From NCBI GenBank assembly GCA_937976315.1, contig CALJRR010000088.1, forward strand, positions 1 to 5,288: a stretch of 5,288 bases of DNA, read 5' to 3'. Shown piece after piece: positions 1-5,288 of this stretch (within the stretch, counting starts at the first letter, position 1; every line of letters starts with the position of its first letter). A program made the translations under genes and the position numbers. Source of the DNA: an uncultured Candidatus Saccharibacteria bacterium (GTDB lineage Bacteria; Patescibacteriota; Saccharimonadia; Saccharimonadales; Saccharimonadaceae). The notes below the pieces were generated by a model, which was given only the letters and a program-made list of their open reading frames with translations, searched no databases and had not been told where the DNA came from.

Positions 1-1166
1 GTTCTGAATTTGTGGAAATGTTTGTCGGTGTTGGTGCTAGCCGAGTGCGAGACCTATTTTCTAAGGCTAAGAAAAATGCGCCGTGTATTATCTTTATCGA
101 TGAGATTGACGCCGTAGGTCGTAAGCGTGGCTCTGGTATGGGTGGTGGTCATGATGAGCGCGAGCAAACTCTGAACCAGATTTTGGTGGAAATGGATGGC
201 TTTGATGGCGAAACTAATGTTATTGTTTTGGCGGCAACCAACCGCGCGGATGTTTTGGATCCGGCGTTGCTTCGCCCTGGACGATTTGACCGACGTGTAA
301 CTATTACGCTTCCAGAACGCAAAGATCGTGAGGCAATTCTGAAAGTTCACTTTAAGAAAAAGCCAACTGACGAAACTGTTGATCTTGATAAATTGGCGGC
401 AAAAACCGCTGGCTCATCTGGTGCAGACTTGGCGAATATGGCTAATGAGGCTGCAATCATTGCCGCTCGTCGCAACAAGAAGAAGATCTCAAATGACGAA
501 TTAACTGAGGCGTTTGAGCGTGTGGCAATTGGCCCAGAGCGCAAGACTAAGATAATGAACGATCACGAGAAAGAATTGACTGCTTATCACGAAGCTGGCC
601 ACGCAATTGTCGGTCACGTCTTGCCTGACTCTGACCCGGTCCACAAGGTTACGATCATCCCGCGCGGCGGTACCGGTGGAGTAACATGGTTCTTGCCGCC
701 AGAAGATAAGAGCTACACAAATGTTTACGAGTTTAAGGATATTTTGGCTCGGGCAATGGGTGGACGAATCGCTGAACAATTGATTTACGGCGATGACGGA
801 ATTACTACTGGAGCTGGTTCGGATTTGCGGAAAGCGACTGAAATTGCCCGTGATATGGTGATTGAGCAAGGAATGGGCAAGGGCTTGCGCGATCAAGTAT
901 TCCACGAAGATAACGGCGGCTTGATGTTCGATAAAATGACCAGAGAGCGTCCGTATTCTGATGAAACTGCGAAGATGATTGATGAGGAAGTTGCACAATT
1001 GATTACCGAAGCTAAACATCGTGCAATGCTGGTATTGAAAGAGAATCGTTCGTTCCTCGATAAGTTGGCTGAGGCCTTACTGAAGGAAGAAACTCTGGAA
1101 GAATCTGAGGTTGACGAGATTCTTAAAGGCACTAAGTTACCAAAAGAAGCTAAACTGCATTCGTAA
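1..1166 (+). CDS. ftsH: ATP-dependent zinc metalloprotease FtsH, 5'-truncated by the window edge
   Basis: FtsH is a hexameric inner-membrane AAA+ protease that unfolds and degrades membrane and short-lived cytosolic proteins. The frame is open to the left edge: codons from base 3 read Ser-Glu-Phe before the GTG at 12, giving the family block SEFVEMFVGVGASRVRDLF. That GTG is therefore internal, and the transmembrane segments and Walker A lie upstream of the window. Counting from base 12, Walker B FIDEID is at residues 28-33, and the second region of homology runs from AATNR (74-78) to RPGRFDRR (88-95) with both arginine-finger candidates (R91, R94). The zinc-protease HEAGH is at 193-197 and the third zinc-ligand Asp at about 271 (GAGSD). 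All catalytic residues visible are intact and the C-terminus is complete, so it looks functional. It ends TAA 6 bases before murJ. Identity is certain; the lineage (Saccharibacteria-like) is inferred. Confidence 0.97.
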   Translation, partial: SEFVEMFVGVGASRVRDLFSKAKKNAPCIIFIDEIDAVGRKRGSGMGGGHDEREQTLNQILVEMDGFDGETNVIVLAATNRADVLDPALLRPGRFDRRVTITLPERKDREAILKVHFKKKPTDETVDLDKLAAKTAGSSGADLANMANEAAIIAARRNKKKISNDELTEAFERVAIGPERKTKIMNDHEKELTAYHEAGHAIVGHVLPDSDPVHKVTIIPRGGTGGVTWFLPPEDKSYTNVYEFKDILARAMGGRIAEQLIYGDDGITTGAGSDLRKATEIARDMVIEQGMGKGLRDQVFHEDNGGLMFDKMTRERPYSDETAKMIDEEVAQLITEAKHRAMLVLKENRSFLDKLAEALLKEETLEESEVDEILKGTKLPKEAKLHS

Positions 1167-1172
1167 AATAAT

Positions 1173-2825
1173 ATGGGGCGCGTTCGTAGTACAGTTACGA
1201 AAATAAATCAGCGGCTTAATGTGAAATTGGCTGCTACTATCCTGGCGGGCTCGACGTTGTTGTCGAGCTTGTTGGGGTTTTTCCGTGATCGTTTACTCAA
1301 CTCCGCCTATATGCCAAGCGAAAATGGAGCGCTGGCGGGATACCCCGTTGGACTAGACGCTTATACGGCAGCTTTTATGGTGCCAGATTTTATGTTTGCA
1401 GTGCTGGTTTCTGGTGCGCTTAGTGTGACGTTCATTCCAGTTTTTAATGAGCGCTGGGTCAAGGGTAATAAGCAGTCGGCTTGGCAAATTAGCTCGAGCA
1501 TGATTAATTTTATGGCGCTAATAACCATGGCAGCGTCGGTGTTGATTATTATTTTCGCTGATCCGTTGATGAAGTATTTAATCGCGCCTGGTCTGAGTGA
1601 ATCTGGTCATGCTTTGGCGGTTAGTATGATGCAGGTGATCGCGGTTAATCCGTTTATCTTTGCGGTTGCGGCGGTGATTGCTAGTATTCAGCAAGCGGTC
1701 GGGCGATTTATGTTCTGTGCGCTGGCGCCAATGCTATATAACGTCGGTATTATTATCGGTACGGTGTGGTTTACCGGCGGCGTCAATTTATTCGGCTGGC
1801 AGATTTTTGACGGTGGAATTATGGGCGTGGCATTGGGTGTGGTTCTGGGATCATTTTTACAATTGATCGTCAGCGCGGTTGGCTTGGCTGGACTCGGGTT
1901 TGATTACAATTTCAAAATCTATTGGCGAAATAAGGGATTTAGGAAAGTTTTATCTTTATTGCCAGCGCGCTCTGTTGACCAAGGAATGGATTATGTGGTT
2001 AGCCTGGTCGAGGTCAATTTAGCTTCGCGCTTGGCCGATGGAACGGTTAGGGCATACCAGCAGGCCTTGACTCTTCATATGATGCCGATCAATCTTATTG
2101 GCGTGGCGATTTCAAATGCCGCCTTTCCTCAATTGACTGAGCATTTGGGCGAAGGTCGAAATGACCTATTTCAAAAAGACCTGCGTTCCCTGTTGAGAAT
2201 TATTTTTTGGATGGCACTTCCGGTATCGGTGGTGATTTTCTTTACCAGGGGATACGTCGTGCATTTTATCCGCAATGGTGGGAATCAGTTGATCGCGGGA
2301 ATTCTGGGCTGTTTGGTCGTGGCTATTTTATTCCGAACTATTTATCACATGGCCGCGCGAGCATTTTACGCCCGCCAAGACACGAAAACCCCATTGTATA
2401 TTTCAATTTTCTCGATTACTTTGAATATTATTTTAGCAATTGTTCTATCGATGGTCTTGAAAATGGGCGCGTATGGATTGGCTTGGGCTCAATCAACAGT
2501 GGCGGTTTTGGAAGTAGTTGTTCTTTTGGCGGTTATGAATCGTCAAATGCCAAAATTATTCGACATGACGTTTGTGCGGGCGATTTTTAAGATGATAATT
2601 GCGGGTACTATTACGGGCGTGGTTTGTTATATTGCCGTGCTAATTATGCCGTTTCGTTATCATGACGACAGTTTCTTTAGCGCTTTTCCGAAATTTGTTA
2701 TCATTTCATTGGTCAGTTTTGGTGCGTATGCCGCGGTTTCAAAGTGGTTAAAATTGCCAGAAATTGACCCGATTCTTGCACGATTGAAAAAAGTATTATT
2801 TGGACGATTGGAGTTTAAAGGCTAA
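1173..2825 (+). CDS. murJ: Lipid II flippase MurJ (MviN family), complete
   Basis: MurJ belongs to the MOP exporter superfamily and flips lipid-linked peptidoglycan precursor across the cytoplasmic membrane. The 550-residue length fits the family (about 510-550). The protein is hydrophobic throughout, with enough segments for the usual 13-14 helices. Family landmarks include the first-helix block LLGFFRDRLL (about residues 30-39), the block DAYTAAFMVPDFMFAVLVSG followed by ALSVTFIPVF (about 64-93), and the mid-protein block with PINLIGVAISNAAFPQL after the central helices. By eye, the position matching E. coli Arg270 is not Arg here. I chose the ATG at 1,173 because it sits 6 bases after the ftsH stop and gives the expected N-terminus. 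No Shine-Dalgarno motif precedes it, so translation may depend on re-initiation after ftsH. Its stop TAA overlaps the lepA ATG by one base. A MATE or polysaccharide transporter is unlikely given the N-terminal motifs. Confidence 0.93.
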   Translation: MGRVRSTVTKINQRLNVKLAATILAGSTLLSSLLGFFRDRLLNSAYMPSENGALAGYPVGLDAYTAAFMVPDFMFAVLVSGALSVTFIPVFNERWVKGNKQSAWQISSSMINFMALITMAASVLIIIFADPLMKYLIAPGLSESGHALAVSMMQVIAVNPFIFAVAAVIASIQQAVGRFMFCALAPMLYNVGIIIGTVWFTGGVNLFGWQIFDGGIMGVALGVVLGSFLQLIVSAVGLAGLGFDYNFKIYWRNKGFRKVLSLLPARSVDQGMDYVVSLVEVNLASRLADGTVRAYQQALTLHMMPINLIGVAISNAAFPQLTEHLGEGRNDLFQKDLRSLLRIIFWMALPVSVVIFFTRGYVVHFIRNGGNQLIAGILGCLVVAILFRTIYHMAARAFYARQDTKTPLYISIFSITLNIILAIVLSMVLKMGAYGLAWAQSTVAVLEVVVLLAVMNRQMPKLFDMTFVRAIFKMIIAGTITGVVCYIAVLIMPFRYHDDSFFSAFPKFVIISLVSFGAYAAVSKWLKLPEIDPILARLKKVLFGRLEFKG

Positions 2826-2827
2826 TG
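2810..2827 (+). promoter_or_regulatory. lepA ribosome-binding site and TAATG stop-start overlap with murJ
   Basis: GGAG at 2,810-2,813 lies 11 bases before the ATG at 2,825-2,827, inside the last codons of murJ. The murJ stop TAA (2,823-2,825) shares its last A with the lepA start. This arrangement is typical of translational coupling and fixes the lepA start, which also matches the conserved N-terminus of EF-4 exactly. Confidence 0.7.
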
Positions 2828-3655
2828 GAAAATATTCGGAATTTTTGTATTATTGCTCACATTGATCACGGCAAGTCTACGCTGGCTGATCGAATGATGG
2901 AGATGACTGGGACTGTAGAAAAGCGCGAGATGAAGTCACAGTTGCTGGATTCGATGGATTTGGAGCGGGAAAAAGGCATCACTATTAAGTTGGCGCCGGT
3001 GCGAATGCGATATAAAAATGTCGATCTGAATTTGATTGACACTCCGGGGCACGTTGACTTTAGTTATGAAGTTTCGCGTAGTTTGCAGGCTTGCGAGGGC
3101 GCGATATTGGTGGTTGATGCTAGCCAGGGAATTCAGGCGCAAACATTGTCGAACGTTTATCTGGCGATGGAGCAGGATTTGACAATTATTCCGGTCCTGA
3201 ATAAGGTTGATTTGCCGGCCGCCGACATACCGCGCGTATCCAGGCAAGTCATTAATTTGTTGGGCTGCGACGAGAGCGAGATTATTCATATTTCTGCTAA
3301 AACTGGTCAAAATGTAGATAAGGTTTTGGATGCGGTTGTTGATAAAATTCCGGCGCCAACTGGCGAGGTTAATGATCCGACTAGGGCACTGATTTTTGAT
3401 AGCTATTATGACGATTATCGCGGCGTGATTTTATACGTGCGGGTGGTTGATGGGCGAATTAAAAAGGGCGAGTCTATCCGAATGATGGCGACTGGCGCAA
3501 ATGGGCTAGCTCTGGAAGTTGGTCATCTTAACCCAGCCATGCAGCCCGACCCTTCGCTTGAAACTGGCGAAATTGGCTATATTGTGACAAACCTGAAGAC
3601 GACACGCGAGGCGCGGGTTGGCGATACGGTAACACTGGGGAGATATTTTAATTAA
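2825..3655 (+). CDS. lepA: Elongation factor 4 (LepA), cut off after residue 271 by a foreign sequence
   Basis: EF-4 is a cytoplasmic translational GTPase that binds the ribosome and back-translocates stalled tRNAs. All GTPase motifs are present: the P-loop AHIDHGKST (residues 11-19), the LepA-typical switch I block LLDSMDLEREKGITIK, DTPGH (72-76), NKVD (126-129) and SAKTG (157-161). Domain II begins near residue 187 (PTRALIFDSYYDDYRGV). The family match runs to GDTVTL (266-271). Residues 272-276 (GRYFN) and the TAA at 3,653 do not fit the family, which is normally about 600 residues. The rest of domain II, the EF-G-like III and V domains and the LepA-specific C-terminal domain are absent. 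The gene is broken where composition shifts towards AT, so this stop is probably not a natural end. If the join is an assembly artefact, the real gene is intact elsewhere. If it is real, the product would be a non-functional GTPase fragment. Confidence 0.9.
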   Translation: MENIRNFCIIAHIDHGKSTLADRMMEMTGTVEKREMKSQLLDSMDLEREKGITIKLAPVRMRYKNVDLNLIDTPGHVDFSYEVSRSLQACEGAILVVDASQGIQAQTLSNVYLAMEQDLTIIPVLNKVDLPAADIPRVSRQVINLLGCDESEIIHISAKTGQNVDKVLDAVVDKIPAPTGEVNDPTRALIFDSYYDDYRGVILYVRVVDGRIKKGESIRMMATGANGLALEVGHLNPAMQPDPSLETGEIGYIVTNLKTTREARVGDTVTLGRYFN

Positions 3656-3746
3656 GATTAAAAAGGGAAACCACGAATCTACAAACAATAAGCTTAACTG
3701 AATTTTTTTGGCGTTGGTTCGTAGTATTGACGCGTATGATTGCTGA
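3638..3746. other. Junction between Saccharibacteria-like and Streptococcus-like DNA, with unassigned flank
   Basis: The lepA reading frame is family-like up to base 3,637 and unlike the family afterwards, so the join lies at or within a few bases of 3,638. From here the sequence becomes AT-rich. Bases 3,656-3,746 carry stops in the frame that later encodes the transposase tail (for example TGA at 3,699-3,701 and 3,744-3,746). They may be further decayed insertion-sequence DNA, but I cannot recognise a protein in them. I see no direct repeat, inverted repeat or integrase site marking a clean insertion at the join. Confidence 0.75.
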
Positions 3747-3974
3747 AATCAGTTTCCTTACCAGATTTGGCATAGCATTTATTCGACAAAACTCATTAAG
3801 TCTCTTAATAAAGAAATCAAACGTCAAACGAAATAGAAGGTTCTTTTTCCTAACGAGGAGGCTCTGGAACGTTACTTAGTTACTTTGTTTGAAGATTATA
3901 ATTTCAAGCAAAGTCAACGAATCCATAAAGGGTTTGGTCAATGTTCTGACACACTTGAAAGCTTATTTGATTAG
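3747..3974 (+). pseudogene. Decayed 3' end of an IS256/mutator-family transposase
   Basis: Read in one frame from about 3,747, the DNA gives QFPYQIWHSIYSTKLIKSLN, then KEIKRQTK, a TAG stop at 3,834-3,836, then KVLFPNEEALERYLVTLFED and a tail ending GFGQCSDTLESLFD before the natural TAG at 3,972-3,974. This is the C-terminal block of mutator-type (IS256 family) DDE transposases, of a version I associate with streptococci. Only about 75 of the usual ~390 codons are recognisable. The internal TAG probably replaces a Lys codon by one base change. The family signature STNxIE reads STKLIK here, which loses the Glu thought to be the third catalytic acid. There is also a TGA just upstream at 3,744. 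The copy cannot make active transposase. Family assignment is by recognition and was not searched. Confidence 0.85.
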
Positions 3975-3992
3975 CACTCCATAACTCTACTT

Positions 3993-4022
3993 GAGTGTTT
4001 ACACATAATTATTGACAGTATC
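3993..4022 (+). repeat. Probable right terminal inverted repeat of the IS256-family remnant
   Basis: Eighteen bases after the transposase stop lies a stretch starting GAGTGTTTACACATAATT and ending near GACAGTATC. Its position, and the GTTTACAC and TTGACA elements, fit the ends of IS256-family elements, which are about 25-30 bp. The matching left end is not in the window, so the repeat cannot be verified internally and the outer boundary is approximate. Confidence 0.5.
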
Positions 4023-4042
4023 TAAAGCGTTTTTAGTGTAAT
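4012..4042 (+). promoter_or_regulatory. Possible outward-facing promoter at the IS end
   Basis: A perfect TTGACA (4,012-4,017) lies in the presumed IS end, and TGTAAT (4,037-4,042, five of six matches to TATAAT) follows after 19 bases. IS256 ends are known to supply outward -35 boxes that form hybrid promoters with flanking DNA. Here nothing is encoded downstream on this strand before the hairpin at 4,077, and the spacing is longer than the ideal 17, so activity is doubtful. Confidence 0.25.
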
Positions 4043-4076
4043 TCGTATATAGTTGTTGACAAAACATTTTAACAGT

Positions 4077-4111
4077 AAAAGAGTGCAACTTTATTTGTTC
4101 ACTCTTTTTTT
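4077..4111 (+). terminator. Rho-independent terminator-like hairpin
   Basis: AAAAGAGTG (4,077-4,085) pairs with CACTCTTTT (4,100-4,108) around a 14-base loop, and the 3' arm runs on into a T-tract ending at 4,111. The shape is a plus-strand intrinsic terminator. Because the stem starts with a run of A, it could also work weakly for transcripts from the minus-strand kinase gene. No intact plus-strand gene lies just upstream, so it probably belonged to a gene lost or displaced by the insertion sequence. Confidence 0.6.
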
Positions 4112-4124
4112 GCGTATAACAGAA

Positions 4125-4172
4125 AAATTTTTGATAAATAGAATAGTATTGCTACTTATTTATCAAAAATTT
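4125..4172. repeat. Perfect 16-bp inverted repeat, possible terminator of the minus-strand kinase gene
   Basis: AAATTTTTGATAAATA (4,125-4,140) is the exact reverse complement of 4,157-4,172, with 16 bases between. On the minus strand it lies about 130 bases after the histidine kinase stop and is followed by T-rich sequence, so it could terminate that transcript. The stem is almost pure A/T, weak for a classic terminator. It could instead be the paired ends of a small mobile remnant or a protein-binding site. Confidence 0.55.
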
Positions 4173-4299
4173 ACGATGATTAGACGAAAGAATACTTTGC
4201 CCCAAAAATAGCATTTAGAAATATTTAGAAGATAAATAATGTGTCGCAATGCTCCAAATGGTTAGTTTTCTAAGTGTAAGCTTGTTCTTAGACAGGTCA
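4173..4299. other. Non-coding stretch downstream of the histidine kinase
   Basis: No convincing open frame or known RNA is visible on either strand. It contains ATTTAGAA twice, 10 bases apart (4,213-4,220 and 4,223-4,230), and an imperfect palindrome at 4,270-4,291 (CTAAG and CTTAG arms around a central AAGCTT), just after the kinase stop on the minus strand. Neither can be assigned a role. Confidence 0.4.
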
Positions 4300-5288
4300 T
4301 TATTCCTTTACTAAAGGTAAAGAAATGGTGACTTTTAATCCTGGATGATTGTCTAAAAAAACAATTTCACCTTGATGTAATTTAATAATTTGTTTGGTGA
4401 TAACTGTCCCCATACCATGTGATTCATAATTAGTTGATTTTTGATTTAGCTCAGTAATTTTTTGAGCTGTAATATCTCCTTGATCTGCAATGACGATGAG
4501 CACTTTATTATCAGATAATTGATAAGTCAGATCAATCTGGTTAGAGCCGCTGTGCATAATACTATTAAGCAAGAGATTTCTAAAAGCTCTTGCTAATAAA
4601 GTTACCTCTCCTTTTACCAACACTGTCTCGGCAGGCAAATCAAAATGAAGTGTAATTGTTTCATAATTATTCAATATATCGGCAATTACTGTTCGTAGGA
4701 CAGCAACCAAATCAAGATTGGAAAATTCGGAGTGACGCTTTTGGTTATCCAATAAGTAGCTCATATTGAGATTAGAAATCATTTCTTTCATAGTTTGAAT
4801 CTGATTTTCAATTTCCTCTGTCTGCTTTCCTTTGCCATATTGCTGCTCTAACTGACTGTTATAACCTGATATGAGCATAAGAGGATTGCGTAAATCATGA
4901 CTGACCCCTCTAATCCATTGCTCTTTCATCGTGTTGCTTTCTTCCAAAATATGAGATGTTTCATTGAGAGCCGTCTTAATTTCAGAGAAATTTCCCTTTT
5001 CTTTAAGAACGATATTTTGACCTTGAGATAAAGAAGTGACAGCAGTAATAATCGGCTCCATCTCCTTTTTAATACGCAACTTTGATCGGCTCAAAAGAAT
5101 AAAAATAAGTAAAAGAATAATACCCAAGAAAACAAGTCCCAAACTGAGAAAATTCCTAATAAATTGCGTATTAGCATAGAAATTAAATTTTGCTAAGGAA
5201 TGCTTTTTAGGATAGCCCAAAACTAAAATTTGCTGACCTCGTACATAGGAGAAAACAGGGTAATCTTCTAAATACCAACGTGAAAATT
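4300..5288 (-). CDS. Membrane sensor histidine kinase, C-terminal part (5' end beyond the window)
   Basis: This is the kinase half of a two-component system: it autophosphorylates on His and passes the phosphate to a response regulator that is not in the window. The frame stays open to the right edge (about 22 codons before the TTG at 5,218-5,220, including DYPVFSYVRGQQILVLG), so that TTG is internal. Numbering from it, residues 1-20 end an extracytoplasmic sensor region, about 21-44 form a transmembrane helix, and 45-100 a HAMP-like linker. The HisKA H-box is SHDLRNPL with phospho-acceptor His108. The HATPase_c domain follows, with N-box RNLLLNSIMHS (Asn219), a divergent G1 box ADQGD (usually DxGxG) and G2 SHGMGT. 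It ends LPLVKE and TAA at 4,300-4,302. The D-x-x-N after the His fits the E/DxxT/N phosphatase motif. Streptococcal origin is likely, but I cannot name the orthologue. Confidence 0.9.
   Translation of the reverse strand, partial: FSRWYLEDYPVFSYVRGQQILVLGYPKKHSLAKFNFYANTQFIRNFLSLGLVFLGIILLLIFILLSRSKLRIKKEMEPIITAVTSLSQGQNIVLKEKGNFSEIKTALNETSHILEESNTMKEQWIRGVSHDLRNPLMLISGYNSQLEQQYGKGKQTEEIENQIQTMKEMISNLNMSYLLDNQKRHSEFSNLDLVAVLRTVIADILNNYETITLHFDLPAETVLVKGEVTLLARAFRNLLLNSIMHSGSNQIDLTYQLSDNKVLIVIADQGDITAQKITELNQKSTNYESHGMGTVITKQIIKLHQGEIVFLDNHPGLKVTISLPLVKE

Noticed and set aside
12..14. GTG at 12-14 as the ftsH start
   Set aside because: Upstream codons Ser-Glu-Phe match the conserved FtsH block, and Walker A would be missing. 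The gene is cut by the window edge.
54..1132. Several minus-strand open frames opposite ftsH (54-350, 347-544, 501-1,019, 893-1,132)
   Set aside because: They lie wholly antisense to a well-conserved coding frame, match no family I recognise and overlap each other. They are shadows of ftsH codon usage.
1678..2590. Plus-strand frames inside murJ (1,678-1,866 and 2,207-2,590)
   Set aside because: They are out of frame with a convincing membrane protein, have low-complexity composition and show no family match.
1..3655. Recoded UGA (glycine), as in some Patescibacteria
   Set aside because: The three genes contain no in-frame TGA before their stops. All end in TAA and read normally with the standard code.
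2936..3688. Minus-strand frames opposite lepA (2,936-3,310) and across the junction (3,506-3,688)
   Set aside because: The first is antisense to conserved GTPase motifs. The second spans the join of two lineages, so it cannot be a natural gene.
3656..3746. Continuation of lepA by frameshift
   Set aside because: No frame after 3,640 gives EF-4 domain sequence, so a simple frameshift does not explain the truncation.
3656..4299. CRISPR array, tRNA, riboswitch or phage attachment site in the non-coding region
   Set aside because: There are no regularly spaced direct repeats, cloverleaf or T-loop sequence, or duplicated att-like core. Only the hairpins and IS remnant described are visible.
5218..5220. 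TTG at 5,218-5,220 as the true start of the histidine kinase
   Set aside because: The frame continues upstream without a stop to the window edge in sequence that reads like the end of a sensor domain, so the gene starts outside the window.
3638..5288. A new Saccharibacteria accessory system built around the sensor kinase
   Set aside because: The kinase lies past a lineage switch next to streptococcal-type IS debris, so its linkage to the left-hand genes is not trustworthy without read-level support.

Overview
The window reads as two unrelated pieces of DNA joined near base 3,638. The left piece (1 to about 3,637) is a tight, one-strand run of housekeeping genes: the 3' part of ftsH (membrane AAA+ zinc protease), a complete murJ/mviN (lipid II flippase) and the 5' part of lepA (elongation factor 4). 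Spacing is 6 bases between ftsH and murJ, and murJ and lepA share one base in a TAATG overlap, so the three look co-transcribed. Protein flavour, the very compact layout and the standard genetic code suggest a Candidatus Saccharibacteria (TM7)-like member of the Patescibacteria. That assignment is from memory of family sequences and is not proven here.

The right piece (about 3,638 to 5,288) is visibly more AT-rich and resembles DNA of a low-GC Firmicute, most likely an oral Streptococcus of the mitis/pneumoniae type. It holds the decayed 3' end of an IS256/mutator-family transposase (about 3,747-3,974), a probable terminal inverted repeat of that element (about 3,993-4,022), a hairpin with a T-tract (4,077-4,111), a perfect 16-bp inverted repeat (4,125-4,172) and, on the minus strand, the C-terminal part of a membrane sensor histidine kinase (stop at 4,300, open to the right edge). 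Bases 3,656-3,746 hold nothing I can assign. Bases 4,173-4,299 hold no gene that I can see, only a short imperfect palindrome.

LepA diverges from its family after Leu271, in the middle of domain II. It picks up five unrelated residues and stops, and the remaining ~55% of the protein is nowhere in the window. With the simultaneous change in composition and lineage, the simplest reading is a chimeric metagenome contig joining an epibiont-like Saccharibacteria fragment to a Streptococcus fragment. A real insertion or transfer into lepA is the less likely alternative. I found no convincing new biological system. The junction is the most important thing to resolve, because any ecological or transfer story built on these genes sitting together depends on it.
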